Shown here in pieces: positions 19,215 through 28,551 of a DNA stretch of 64,000 nt. The notes below the pieces were generated by a model. The model made no database searches. It was given only the letters and a program-made list of their open reading frames with translations, and had not been told where the DNA came from. Position 1 is the first letter of the stretch. The number at the start of each line of letters is the position of its first letter. This DNA comes from JAMXLO01 sp963819855 (lineage in GTDB: Bacteria > Pseudomonadota > Alphaproteobacteria > Acetobacterales > Acetobacteraceae): contig CAWFYC010000020.1 of assembly GCA_963819855.1 (NCBI GenBank), forward strand, positions 62,001-126,000, read 5' to 3'. The translations under genes and the position numbers were made by a program.

Positions 19215-20507
19215 TCAGCTCGACTTGTAGATCTGCTTGAGCTGCGCGTTGGCGTCGGCGATCACGTCTTTGGTCGACTTGCCGGCACAGGCCTTGGCGA
19301 ACATGTCGACGACGACGTATTTCGCCACGCTCTCCGACTGCGCGCGGCTGATCGGTGCGGGCCAGCCCGGCAGATGCGAGGTGGCAAGCGATTCGCGATA
19401 CGGCAGGTTGCGCGGCTCCTTTTGCCAGAACGGCGCCTCGTCGTAGGCGTGCAGGTACGGCGCGTAGTAGCTCACCGCAACGTCATACCAGCCCGCTGCC
19501 TGCTTCGGATCCATCAGCCAGCGCAGAAAATCCTTCGCCGCCTGCGGGTCCGGTGTGTGGGTGAAGATCGAGTGGCTCCATGGGTTGAGGATATGGAACC
19601 GCCCCTTAGGGCCCTGCGGGTTGAGCGACTGGCTCATGACCTTGCCGATATCGGGAAAGTCCTTCATCGCGACATACAGAATGCTCTCGGCGTTGTTGGT
19701 GCAGGAGATCTGCTCGGCCAGAAACGCCTTGTTGTTGGACGGATCGGTCCAGCCCAGCACGTCCTCGAACATCGTCTGCTGGAAGAACTTGCGACAGAAA
19801 TCGACCGCGCGCGCCGTCTCGTCCGCGTCGATCGCCACCGTCTTGCCGTCCGGCTCGACCTCGCGCGCACCGTACGACCACAACAGCGGATACAGCCAGC
19901 CATGGTTGTCGCCGAAGCCGTGGCCAAGCTCGAACCCGAATGGATGGCCCGCTTTCTTCAGCTTGGTGCCCGCTTCCAGCAGCTCATCCCAGGTGTCGGG
20001 AAACGTCTTGTATCCCTGCTCGGCGAACCAATCGGTGCGCCAGTTCATCAACTGGCCGATGTTGCCGAACGGTATCGCCTTCCACTTGCCGTTGACGATC
20101 ACCGCTTCCTTGATCGCGTCGTGCCAACCGCCGGACTGCTTGCCGATTTCGTCGGCAATGTCGCTGACATCCACCAGCTTCTCATCGAACAGGTAGGGCC
20201 AGTTGAACTCGATCAGCGTGATGTCCGGACCGGCACCGGTTTCGGCAACGGTCGTGACACGAGTTTGCAACGAACCGACGCTGATCAGCTCGTAGTTGAC
20301 CTTGATGCCGGTGGCCTTTTCGTAGGCGGGCGCAAGCGTGTTCTTGAAATAGGCATCGTAGGCGGGGATGAACGAATTCTCGTGCACCAGCGTCAGTGCC
20401 TTCGGCGCGGCACGTCCCGAGGGTGCGCCCAGCATGGCGCCCGCCCCCACCAGCGAACCGATCTTCAGCACGTCCCGGCGCGATGCCGCACGGACGATAT
20501 TGGCCAT
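19215..20507 (-). CDS. Extracellular sugar-binding protein of ABC transporter (family 1)
   Basis: A 430-residue periplasmic binding protein. The N-terminus has a Tat-type signal (ASRRDVLKIGSLVGAGAMLGA) with the twin arginine at residues 9-10. The rest follows the family 1 solute-binding fold (LTLVHENSFIPAYDAYFKNTLAPAYEKATGIKVNYE; WDELLEAGTKLKKAG; AKDFLRWLMDPKQ). It leads the operon with the two permeases. The substrate is probably a sugar or polyol; nothing in the neighbourhood identifies it. Confidence 0.9.
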   Translation of the reverse strand: MANIVRAASRRDVLKIGSLVGAGAMLGAPSGRAAPKALTLVHENSFIPAYDAYFKNTLAPAYEKATGIKVNYELISVGSLQTRVTTVAETGAGPDITLIEFNWPYLFDEKLVDVSDIADEIGKQSGGWHDAIKEAVIVNGKWKAIPFGNIGQLMNWRTDWFAEQGYKTFPDTWDELLEAGTKLKKAGHPFGFELGHGFGDNHGWLYPLLWSYGAREVEPDGKTVAIDADETARAVDFCRKFFQQTMFEDVLGWTDPSNNKAFLAEQISCTNNAESILYVAMKDFPDIGKVMSQSLNPQGPKGRFHILNPWSHSIFTHTPDPQAAKDFLRWLMDPKQAAGWYDVAVSYYAPYLHAYDEAPFWQKEPRNLPYRESLATSHLPGWPAPISRAQSESVAKYVVVDMFAKACAGKSTKDVIADANAQLKQIYKSS

Positions 20508-20569
20508 TCCTGTCTCCCCAAACGCGATGCTCGCAGCCGATGGACGTTATGGGACTGAAACCGCCGAAG

Positions 20570-21788
20570 TCAACGTTGCCGCCGGGCATTCTTGCGCAGC
20601 AGGAACTCCCGCCCGACCTTCACCAGCGACACATCGTCATAGGCGACAATGTCGGCCGTCGCGTAGGTCTCGTGCCAGGCATCCGGGATGAAGCTGCCGG
20701 TGCCTACCACATCGATCGGTGCCCTCGCATCCGCCATCACCCGGCACTTCTCCACGCCGAATCCCGATGACGCAACGATGAGCACACGGCGATGGCCGGC
20801 CGCATCGAGCGCCTCGCGCATCCGCCAGATCGCCGCGGCGGACACCCCGGTGCCGACCAGAAAGCGCAGCTCGGTCTCGCTGCGATAGCGGCGGATCGCG
20901 CCCGGCGCATTGCGTTCCAGCACCGCATAACTTTCCGCCGGATCGAGCCCTTCCATGAAGCGCCCGCCATGCGTGTCCAGCCGGAATGACAGCCGCCCGT
21001 CGCCGGCGAGATCGGGGAACCGCGAGCACACCGCCAGCGCATCGCTGATCTCGCGGCCGAAATAGTCCGCCAGCACGGTCATCGGTTCATCGGGAAAGGT
21101 CTCGCGAAACATCTCGGCGGCGCGCAGCGTGGAGCCGGCATAGCCGATCAGCGAATGCGGCATCGTGCCGAAGCCGCGCGGCGTGCCGAACCAATGCGCG
21201 GTGCCGTCATTGGCATTGCCGATGAAGCCCTTGGCCCCTTCCCGCTTCGCGGCCTCACTGCCGACCGAGGCGGCGTAGCCCATCATGTCCTGCATCTCGG
21301 CGCCGGCGCAGTGCCGCGCCTCCATCGCCAGGAACCCGACCTGCGGCAGAGCGAGACACATCTGGTAGGTATTGTGCGCCGCGACCGATGCCGGGCCGAT
21401 CTTCTGCAACAGGATTGTTTCGAGATCGGACAACTGCACCAGGCTGCCCGTGATGTAGGCCAGCGGCTCACCGGCGCCAACCCACGTCGCCTTCCGGGTA
21501 CATCAGCTCGATTTCGAAGCTGGTGCCCCGCGACGCTGCCGCGGCTTCCAGCCACTCGACCATCAGCCGAGGTGCGGCGATCACCGGGCGGCGCATGAAC
21601 ACGGCGTAGGTGACGCGCTTGTCGCCGAACCGCGCGACGATGCGGCGCGTGCGATTGAAGTAGCTGTCGGTCCGCGCCGCGATGTCGGCGGCGAATGCGG
21701 CGACATTGGCGGCAGCCTCCCCCTCCCCTTGCGGGAGGGGGTTGGGGGGAGGGGGCCGCGCGGGTACCGGCAAGGCCCCCTCCCCCAA
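20570..21788 (-). pseudogene. Nicotinate phosphoribosyltransferase-like protein, single-base frameshift
   Basis: The C-terminal frame (20570 to about 21465) reads PLAYITGSLVQLSDLETILLQKIGPASVAAHNT, then GYAGSTLRAAEMF, RLDTHGGRF and VGTGSFIPD, all as in nicotinate phosphoribosyltransferases that start NAD salvage. The N-terminal frame (DSYFNRTRRIVARFGDKRVTYAVFMRRPV...ELMYPEGD) stops at 21468. Reading GAC-TGG-GTT instead of GACGTGGGTT joins both halves as GDWVGAGEPL, so one extra base breaks the gene. The only start in frame, ATG at 21788, lies within a long palindromic repeat, so the first 25 residues would be repeat-encoded. The real start is uncertain. Confidence 0.75.
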
Positions 21789-21815
21789 CCCCCTCCCGCA
21801 AGGGGAGGGGGAGGC
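21715..21815. repeat. Long inverted repeat overlapping the start of a coding region
   Basis: Arms of about 41 bases at 21715-21756 and 21775-21815 are inverted copies built on CCCTCCCC..GGGAGGGG. Smaller relatives are the hairpins at 27444-27533 and 61098-61123. It lies between the DAHP synthase gene and the phosphoribosyltransferase gene, and the only in-frame ATG of the latter is inside its loop. It could form a very stable RNA hairpin. Confidence 0.85.
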
Positions 21816-21828
21816 TATCGTTTTGCAT

Positions 21829-23226
21829 CTACTGCGCCGCCACCCGCATCTGCCCGTTCGGCGCGCGCCGCTGCTTCAGCTCCTCCGCCACCAGGAACGC
21901 CAGCTCCAGCGATTGCTCCGCGTTCAGCCGCGGATCGCAGAACGTTTCGTAGCGCTCGGTCAGATCCGCCTCGGTCAGCCGATGCGCGCCGCCGGTGCAT
22001 TCGGTGACGTCCTGCCCGGTCATCTCGACATGCACGCCGCCGGCCCATGTCCGTTCCGCCGCATGAATGTCGAAGAAACCGCGCACTTCCGACAGGATCT
22101 GGTCGAAGTTGCGCGTCTTCAGCTTGGCGACGGTGGAGATCGTGTTGCCGTGCATCGGATCGCACAGCCACACCACCTTGGCGCCCTCGCGCTCCACCGC
22201 GCGCAGCAGCGGCGGCAGCCGCGCGCCCACCTTGTCGTGCCCCATCCGGCTGATCAGGGTGATGCGCCCCGGCTCGTTTGCCGGGTTCAGCCGCTCCAGG
22301 ATGCGCAGCAGATCGTCGGGTTCCTGGGTCGGCCCGATCTTCATGCCCAGCGGGTTCTTCACCCCGCGCAGGAATTCGACATGCGCGCCGTCCACCTGGC
22401 GCGTGCGATCGCCGATCCACAGGAAATGCGCGCTGCACCCATACCAGTCGCCGGTGGTTGAATCGATCCGGGTCAGCGCCTGCTCATACGGCAGCAGCAA
22501 CGCTTCGTGGCTGATGTAGAAGTCGGTCTCGCGCATGTCGCGCGTGGTGGTGCTGGTCATGCCGCATGCCGCCATGAACGACAGCGTCTCCTCGATGCGG
22601 TGAGCCAGGTCCTGGTAGCGCGCGGCCAGCGGCGAGCGTGCGGCGAACTCCAGGTTCCAGCGATGCACCTCGTGCAGGTCGGCGTAACCGCCGGAAGCGA
22701 ATGCGCGCAGCAGGTTCAATGTGCTGGCGGACTGGAAATAGCCGAACTCCATGCGCGCCGGATCGGGAATCCGCGCCTCCGCGGAAAACTCCGGCCCGTT
22801 GACGATGTCGCCGCGATACGACGGCAGCGTGACGTCGCCCTGCGTCTCGTTGTCCGACGAACGCGGCTTGGCGAACTGCCCGGCCATGCGGCCCATCTTC
22901 ACCACCGGCAGCGAGGCACCGAAGGTCAGCACCACCGCCATCTGCAACAGCACACGGAAGGTGTCGCGGATGATGTTGGCGGTGAAGTCGGAGAAACTTT
23001 CCGCGCAGTCGCCGCCTTGCAGCACGAACGCGCCGCCCTCGGCCACCAGCGCGAGATGCGCCTTCAGCCGCCGCGCCTCGCCGGCAAACACCAGCGGCGG
23101 ATACTTGCCGATCCGCGCCTCCATCGCCGCGAGCTTCTCCAGGTCCGGATAGGCCGGCACCTGCCGGATCGGGCAGGCGCGCCAGGAATCCGGCGTCCAG
23201 ACGCCGGAAGGCATGGTATCGGGCAT
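21829..23226 (-). CDS. aroG: Class II 3-deoxy-7-phosphoheptulonate (DAHP) synthase
   Basis: A 465-residue enzyme of the plant-type (class II) DAHP synthase family, the first step of the shikimate pathway (PEP plus erythrose-4-phosphate). Family landmarks include WTPDSWR, VFAGEARRLKAHLA, FVLQGGDCAESF, KMGRMAGQFAKPRS, GVKNPLGMKIGPT, RITLISRMGHDKV, CDPMHGNT and VHVEMTGQDVTECTGG. The cysteine in GGDCAE and the His/Glu/Asp of the later motifs form the metal site. Length is normal. It is on the same strand as the phosphoribosyltransferase gene but separated from it by a palindromic repeat. The symbol follows mycobacterial usage for class II enzymes. Confidence 0.95.
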   Translation of the reverse strand: MPDTMPSGVWTPDSWRACPIRQVPAYPDLEKLAAMEARIGKYPPLVFAGEARRLKAHLALVAEGGAFVLQGGDCAESFSDFTANIIRDTFRVLLQMAVVLTFGASLPVVKMGRMAGQFAKPRSSDNETQGDVTLPSYRGDIVNGPEFSAEARIPDPARMEFGYFQSASTLNLLRAFASGGYADLHEVHRWNLEFAARSPLAARYQDLAHRIEETLSFMAACGMTSTTTRDMRETDFYISHEALLLPYEQALTRIDSTTGDWYGCSAHFLWIGDRTRQVDGAHVEFLRGVKNPLGMKIGPTQEPDDLLRILERLNPANEPGRITLISRMGHDKVGARLPPLLRAVEREGAKVVWLCDPMHGNTISTVAKLKTRNFDQILSEVRGFFDIHAAERTWAGGVHVEMTGQDVTECTGGAHRLTEADLTERYETFCDPRLNAEQSLELAFLVAEELKQRRAPNGQMRVAAQ

Positions 23227-23272
23227 GGCTTGTCTCCTCGGGCGCCGTTATGTCGCGATTTCGCGGCGGTGG

Positions 23273-24673
23273 CTACATCGGCTCCAACACGCCGGAGGCC
23301 AGCGCCTGGCGCACCGCAGCCAGGTTCTGGCCGGAGTCGCGTACCGATGCCGAGCTGTTCACCGCGGCAATGATCCGTTGTGCTTCCGGGGTGACACCGA
23401 CCGGCTGACGCAGCGTGGCTTGTGGCAGCATCAGCATCGCACTTGTGCCGGCCGCGCTGGCCACGCTCGCGAGCGAGGCGCCCTCAGGCAAACGCAGCCG
23501 TGCCGCCCCGAGCTCGGCATCGCTACCGTGCAGCAGTTCGCAGCTTCGCACTACACGCGCGATCCGTTCGGCAGTGACAAATGCCGCGCTGCCGGGCGCC
23601 GCATAGAGCGTGGCGGTCCACGCCGGGTCGGCGTTGCCTCGCCGCAGCACGCAAAGGCTGTTTTCGGCGGCGACCACACCGAGTTGCGCATAGTGGTCGC
23701 GAACGCACGCGACCGACGCGCCGCCACGTTGGCCCCAGAACGTCGCCAGATCGTCCGCATCGGTCGCGCCGAACGACAGCACCAGCAGGTCGAGCGCGGG
23801 TCCCGCCACGGCGCGGATGCGCGCCGCCGGCGTCTCGCCCTGGCGCAGCGGCCATTGCGCCTGCACGACGGCGTGGCCACCCGGAGCGAGGTGCACCGCC
23901 AGACCGTCGAGCAGACGGCAGGCGATTTCGTCACCACGCGGCCCGCCGTGAATGTGCAATGTCGCCGCGGTTCCTTCAGGCAATGCCACGTACGGCGGAT
24001 GCGCGGCGATCAGGTCGAAGGTCTCGCCGGACACCGGGGCGAACAGATCGCCCTTGCGCACCTCGACATTGTCTGCCGCATTGAGCGCCACATTGATGCG
24101 GGCCAGCGCAACGGCACGCGGATTGATATCGGTCGCAACCACCTGCGCCGCATGGCGGGACAGCAGCAACGCGATTACACCGGCGCCGCAGCCGAGATCG
24201 AGCGCACGCCGCAGCGGCTGTGTGGGTGCTGCCGCGCGCCACAGCGGAACGGTGGTCTCACGCACCCCCATGACCACGTCGCCGCCTGGCGCCAGGTCGT
24301 CGGCAAAGGCAAGAAAATCCTCAGCGAGTGCCAACCGCAGCACGCACCGCACCTGATCATCGCGCATCAGCAGCAAGCCGGATTTCGTCAGCAACGCGTG
24401 CAGCCTGTCGCCAAGTACCGCGACGGATTCATGCACAGCGATTGCGTCGCCGAACATCAGCAGGCGCATCATCAGTGCCGCGGCATCGCTGCGCTGCCGC
24501 AGATGCCAGAGACGGATCGGATCCCTGTCGTCCTCGGGAAACCGCAGGCCCAGCGCCAGGATCGGTGCGACGCCAGGGGCATTCAGTCCGACGGCTTTCA
24601 GCCGTTCCCGCAGCATGCGCCAACCGTTCGCAGCGATGCCGCCGATGCCATCGATGTCCGGCAGGATCTTCAT
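23273..24673 (-). CDS. PrmC/RsmC-like SAM-dependent methyltransferase
   Basis: A 466-residue protein from the ATG at 24673, whose first bases overlap the stop of the ABC ATPase gene (ATGA). The SAM-binding motif I is ALDLGCGAGVIALLLSRHA (about residues 155-173), with ATDINPRAVALAR as motif II and AHPPYVALPEG in place of the NPPY catalytic motif of PrmC/RsmC-type N-methyltransferases. The N-terminal 150 and C-terminal 170 residues are extra and unrecognised. The His instead of Asn in HPPY is a notable change at a key residue. Coupling to a peptide transporter operon suggests a linked substrate, but this is only inference. Confidence 0.75.
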   Translation of the reverse strand: MKILPDIDGIGGIAANGWRMLRERLKAVGLNAPGVAPILALGLRFPEDDRDPIRLWHLRQRSDAAALMMRLLMFGDAIAVHESVAVLGDRLHALLTKSGLLLMRDDQVRCVLRLALAEDFLAFADDLAPGGDVVMGVRETTVPLWRAAAPTQPLRRALDLGCGAGVIALLLSRHAAQVVATDINPRAVALARINVALNAADNVEVRKGDLFAPVSGETFDLIAAHPPYVALPEGTAATLHIHGGPRGDEIACRLLDGLAVHLAPGGHAVVQAQWPLRQGETPAARIRAVAGPALDLLVLSFGATDADDLATFWGQRGGASVACVRDHYAQLGVVAAENSLCVLRRGNADPAWTATLYAAPGSAAFVTAERIARVVRSCELLHGSDAELGAARLRLPEGASLASVASAAGTSAMLMLPQATLRQPVGVTPEAQRIIAAVNSSASVRDSGQNLAAVRQALASGVLEPM

Positions 24674-25629
24674 CCCGCCTCCACATAAAGATGGCACGCG
24701 ACGACGCGGTCCGGTTCCGTGTTGCGCAGCAACGGAACCACGTCCCGGCAGACCGGCATGGAAACCGGGCAGCGTGCGACAAATTTGCAGCCGCCATGGC
24801 CGACGTCGGTGCGCGGCCTGCCCTCCTGCTCGTCCAGCCAGGTCCGCTCCGTGCTGACCTGCGGGATCGAGGCGACCAGCAGTTGGGTATAGGGATGCTT
24901 CGGCGCCTTCACCACCAGTTCGACATCCCCCGCCTCCGCGACCGACGCGCGATACATCACGATGATGTTGTCCGCTACCTGATAGGCGGTGGCGAGATCA
25001 TGCGTGATGTAGATGATCGAGATCCCGCGTTCCTGATTGAGCTGACGCAGCGAGCCCAGGATGGTGGCGCGCAGCGACGCATCGACCATCGACACCGGCT
25101 CGTCCGCGACGATCAGGTGCGGATGCAGCAGCAGCGCGCGCGCCACCATCACGCGCTGGCGCTGGCCACCGCTGAGCTGATGCGGATAGCGGCCGAGGAT
25201 TTCATCGGAACGCAGTCCCACCGCCCGCAACGCGTCCTCGATCAGGGCGCGCGCTTCGGCCTTGCTCTTGGCGAGATGGAACTTGGCGACCGGCGTGGTG
25301 AGCACGTGGTCCACGCGATAAAATGGATTGTAGACCCCGTACGGGTCCTGGAAGATCGCTTGCACATCGCGGCGGAATGTGCGGCGTTCGGCTCCGGACA
25401 ACTCGTGCAGGTCGCGTCCTTGGTACAGCACCTGACCCGATGTCGGCGCGACCAGGCCAAGCAGCAGCCGCGCCAACGTCGTCTTGCCGCTGCCGCTTTC
25501 ACCGACGATCGCGGTGATCGTCGGACGGGCGGCATCGATAGTCAGCGAGAAGTCCTCCAACGCGGCGATGCGGCCATAGATCTTGGTCGCGCCGCGCAGT
25601 TCGATGAGAGGAGCGGTGCTGTCTGCCAT
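24670..25629 (-). CDS. Peptide/nickel-type ABC transporter ATPase (DppF/OppF type)
   Basis: About 319 residues starting with ATG at 25629 (MADSTAPLIELRG). Walker A is GESGSGKTTLA, the signature is LSGGQRQRVMVARAL, Walker B is LIVADEPVSMVD and the switch His is in YITHDLA. The C-terminal extension with the KHPYTQLLVASIP segment and a Cys-rich CKFVARCPVSMPVCRD is typical of the oligopeptide subfamily (Fe-S or Zn-like motif). A longer frame to 26658 is only a mirror of the upstream gene. It energises import with the neighbouring ATPase and two permeases. Confidence 0.93.
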   Translation of the reverse strand: MADSTAPLIELRGATKIYGRIAALEDFSLTIDAARPTITAIVGESGSGKTTLARLLLGLVAPTSGQVLYQGRDLHELSGAERRTFRRDVQAIFQDPYGVYNPFYRVDHVLTTPVAKFHLAKSKAEARALIEDALRAVGLRSDEILGRYPHQLSGGQRQRVMVARALLLHPHLIVADEPVSMVDASLRATILGSLRQLNQERGISIIYITHDLATAYQVADNIIVMYRASVAEAGDVELVVKAPKHPYTQLLVASIPQVSTERTWLDEQEGRPRTDVGHGGCKFVARCPVSMPVCRDVVPLLRNTEPDRVVACHLYVEAG

Positions 25630-25640
25630 CTCGCCTGCTG

Positions 25641-26594
25641 TCAGGCGAAGTGGCAGGCAGCTTGGTGGTCGCCCAGATCGCGCAGCAGGGGCCGTTCCAT
25701 GCGGCACAAATCCGTCGCCTTCGGACAGCGCGGATGGAATGCGCAGCCGGACGGCAGATCGCGCAGCAGCGGCGCCAGACCGGGAATGCCCTGCATCATC
25801 CCCTTGCGCTCCAGCGATGGCAGGCTGGCGATCAGCATCTGCGTGTAGGGATGCTTCGGCGCCGTGATGATCTCGCCGATCGGCGCGATCTCCACCAGAC
25901 GGCCGGCATACATCACGCCAAGCCGATCGACGAACTGCGCCATCAGCCCCATGTCGTGGCCGACCAGTATCACGGCGGCGCCGAGTTCCTGCTGCACGCG
26001 CGCCAGCGTGGCCATCACCTGGCGCTGCACCACCACGTCGAGCGCGCTGGTCGGTTCGTCGGCGATGATCACCTTGGGGCGCAGGCAGATCGCGATGGCG
26101 ATGCAGGCGCGCTGCTTCATGCCGCCGGACAGTTCGTGCGGATACATGTCCGCCACGCCAGGCGGCAGGCCGACATGGCCGAGCAGATCGCGCACATGCG
26201 TGTCGATGTCGCGCCGCGACAGCGTGGTGCCGTGATCGCCGAGCGCATCGGCGATCTGCGCGCGGATGCGCAGCACCGGATTCAGCGAGTTCATCGAGCC
26301 TTGCGGCACCAGCGCGATGCCCGCCAGCCGCAGCTTGCGCATCGCATCGTCCGACAGCGAGGACAGTCTGGTGTCGTCCAGCCAGACCTCGCCGCCATCG
26401 ATGCGTCCGGGCGGACGGATCAGGCGCAGGATGGCGAGCGCCATGGTCGATTTGCCGGAGCCTGATTCGCCCGCCAGGCCGAAGCGTTCGTGCGGGCGCA
26501 GATTGAACCACACATCGTCCACCGCCCGCACCTCGCCCAGCGGATGGTCGTAGGAGACACGCAGCCCTTCGACGCGCAGCACCGCCGCGTTCAT
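25641..26594 (-). CDS. Peptide/nickel-type ABC transporter ATPase (DppD/OppD type)
   Basis: A 317-residue ATPase with Walker A GESGSGKSTMA, signature LSGGMKQRACIAIA, Walker B VIIADEPTSALD and switch VGHDMG. The C-terminus carries KHPYTQMLIASLPSLE and the FHPRCPKATDLC cysteine motif of the OppD/DppD group. The start overlaps the permease stop by four bases, and the second ATPase gene follows after 11 bases. Together they form the ATPase heterodimer. Confidence 0.94.
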   Translation of the reverse strand: MNAAVLRVEGLRVSYDHPLGEVRAVDDVWFNLRPHERFGLAGESGSGKSTMALAILRLIRPPGRIDGGEVWLDDTRLSSLSDDAMRKLRLAGIALVPQGSMNSLNPVLRIRAQIADALGDHGTTLSRRDIDTHVRDLLGHVGLPPGVADMYPHELSGGMKQRACIAIAICLRPKVIIADEPTSALDVVVQRQVMATLARVQQELGAAVILVGHDMGLMAQFVDRLGVMYAGRLVEIAPIGEIITAPKHPYTQMLIASLPSLERKGMMQGIPGLAPLLRDLPSGCAFHPRCPKATDLCRMERPLLRDLGDHQAACHFA

Positions 26595-27439
26595 ACCGAT
26601 CGCCGCAGCCGGGGATTAGCGATTTCGTCGAGCCCGACGGTGAGGAAGAACAGGCCAAGGAATACCATCAGGATGATGACGATCGGCGCGATCCACCACC
26701 ACCACCAGCCGTTGAGAATGGCAGCATTGAAATTGATCCAGTACAGCGTCATGCCCAACGTGGGCGCTTCCAGCGGACCGAGGCCGAGTACTTCCAGGCC
26801 GATCGAGGCAAGGATCGCGGCCGACACCGCGTTGACCAGCGTGGCAGCAAGATACGGCAGCAGGTTCGGCATCATCTCGCGCAGGATGATCTCCGGGCCG
26901 GTCATGCCGTTCAGGCGTGCCACCTCGACATAGCCGCGCTCGCGCAGCGTCAGCACCTGGGCGCGAATGGTCCGCGTCGGGTACAGCCAGGCGAGCGAGG
27001 CGACCACGATCGCCATCTGGTTCACCGTCAGGCCGCCGCGCACCGAGACCGCGATGATGATCAGCACCAGCAGCCCGGGTACGGTCAGGCCGATATCGGC
27101 GATGCCGCGGATCACGGTGTCGGTCATGCCGCGATAATAGCCGGCGACGAAGGCCAGCACGGTGCCGATGCCAACGCCGAGAAAGCCGGCGATGAAGCCG
27201 ATCTTCAGCGTCAGCGGCGTGCCGGCGACCATGGCGGCGAGCAGGTCGCGGCCTTGCCGGTCGGTACCGAACGGGTGCTCCCACGACGGCGGCTGCAACG
27301 CGCGCACCGACAGCGGGCGCGCGAGTTCGGTATCGACGGTGAGGTTGCCGATGATGATGAACAGCGCCAGCACCGACAGCAGCGCGATCCCGACGGCGAG
27401 GGATTTGTTGCGCCGCAGGTAGCGGAGCACTGCCACCAC
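26591..27439 (-). CDS. Peptide/nickel-type ABC transporter permease (DppC type)
   Basis: A 282-residue permease with an N-terminal helix (residues 14-32), a periplasmic loop containing HPFGTDRQGRDLLAAMVAGTP (the DppC/OppC hallmark GTDxxGRDxxSR) and five more helices. The EAA loop reads YVEVARLNGMTGPEIILREMMPNLLP. The C-terminus DEIANPRLRR is usual for the group. It is encoded after the DppB-type permease, from which it is separated by a short palindromic repeat. Confidence 0.94.
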   Translation of the reverse strand: MVAVLRYLRRNKSLAVGIALLSVLALFIIIGNLTVDTELARPLSVRALQPPSWEHPFGTDRQGRDLLAAMVAGTPLTLKIGFIAGFLGVGIGTVLAFVAGYYRGMTDTVIRGIADIGLTVPGLLVLIIIAVSVRGGLTVNQMAIVVASLAWLYPTRTIRAQVLTLRERGYVEVARLNGMTGPEIILREMMPNLLPYLAATLVNAVSAAILASIGLEVLGLGPLEAPTLGMTLYWINFNAAILNGWWWWWIAPIVIILMVFLGLFFLTVGLDEIANPRLRRSV

Positions 27440-27443
27440 CTAC

Positions 27444-27533
27444 ACCTCTCCCGCTTGCGGGAGAGGTCGGCGCGCAGCGCCGGGTGAGGGCGCCGCCCCC
27501 GTACATAGTCCCTCTCCCGCGAAACGGGAGAGG
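27444..27533. repeat. Pair of CCTCTCCCGC hairpins between two permease genes
   Basis: Two small palindromes, 27444-27467 (ACCTCTCCCGC facing GCGGGAGAGGT) and 27511-27533 (CCTCTCCCGC facing CGGGAGAGG), flank a spacer. The same core occurs at 61098-61123. Placed inside an operon, the hairpins might tune the relative amount of the two permeases by stabilising mRNA ends. Confidence 0.75.
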
Positions 27534-27540
27534 TAGCGGT

Positions 27541-28548
27541 TCACGCTTCCCTCCGATACGAAATCCGCGGATCCAGCCACGGATACACCACGTCGAGAAT
27601 CAGCGTCGCCAGACCCAGCGCCACGATCACCGTGAACACGATCCCCTGAATCAGAAAGAAATCGTTCTCCTGGATCGCCTGGAACAGCAGTGCACCGATC
27701 CCCGGATAGCCGAAGATCACCTCCACCAGCACCGCACCCGACAGTATCTGCCCCAGCGCCAGCGCCAGCGCCGTGGTCTGCGGCAGGATCGCGTTGCGCA
27801 GGCAATAGCGCAGGAAGATCGTCGCGCTCTTCAGTCCTTTCGCGTCGGCAAACGTCACGTAGTCCTCGCCCATCGTCGTCACCATCATCCCACGCATTCC
27901 CAGCGCCCACCCGCCGGTGGCCACCAGCACGATCGACAACGCCGGCAGCAGCGCATGCGACACCACATCCCACACGAACCCCAGCGAGAACGACGGGATC
28001 ACACCCGCGGTATAACCGCCGAAGATCGGCAGCAGCGGTAACTGGAACGCCAGCAGGTACATCAGGATCAGGCCGAGCAGAAAGAACGGGATCGCGTGCA
28101 GTGCCCATAACGGCGGCATCAGCCAGCGCATCCAGTGCGGCGCCCCCGGCCACGCCAGCAATGCGCCCAACAGGGTGCCGATGCCGAACGACAACAGCGT
28201 GGTGGTGCCAAGCAATCCCACTGTCCATGGCAACGCCTCGGCGATCAGCTCACGCACCGTACGGGGGTAATTGGCGATCGAATAGTTGAAGTCGAGCCGC
28301 GCCGTGGCGCTCACATAGCTCAGGTACTGTCGCCACAACGGTTGGTCGAGGCCGAAGCGCCGGTCATACTCCTTCACCATGTCCTCGAGCCCGCCCTGCA
28401 CGTAGCCGCCAAGCTGCGCCGACTGAAGCAGCTTGGTGCGCACCGGGTCCTGCCCAGACAGCTTGGGCAGGAAGAAGTTCAGCGACGCCGCCAGCCAGAC
28501 GATCAGCAGGAACACCCCGAACCGGCGCGCGATGTAGGCGAGCTGCAT
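27541..28548 (-). CDS. Peptide/nickel-type ABC transporter permease (DppB type)
   Basis: A 335-residue permease with an N-terminal helix (residues 8-28, FGVFLLIVWLAASLNFFLP), a long periplasmic loop and further helices. The EAA loop reads YVTFADAKGLKSATIFLRYCLRNAILP. The C-terminal VYPWLDPRISY is typical for DppB. The periplasmic loop (residues 29-90) is longer than in E. coli DppB, which is common in the subgroup that works with large cluster C binding proteins. Its start lies just after the stop of the binding protein gene. Confidence 0.94.
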   Translation of the reverse strand: MQLAYIARRFGVFLLIVWLAASLNFFLPKLSGQDPVRTKLLQSAQLGGYVQGGLEDMVKEYDRRFGLDQPLWRQYLSYVSATARLDFNYSIANYPRTVRELIAEALPWTVGLLGTTTLLSFGIGTLLGALLAWPGAPHWMRWLMPPLWALHAIPFFLLGLILMYLLAFQLPLLPIFGGYTAGVIPSFSLGFVWDVVSHALLPALSIVLVATGGWALGMRGMMVTTMGEDYVTFADAKGLKSATIFLRYCLRNAILPQTTALALALGQILSGAVLVEVIFGYPGIGALLFQAIQENDFFLIQGIVFTVIVALGLATLILDVVYPWLDPRISYRREA

Positions 28549-28551
28549 GGG

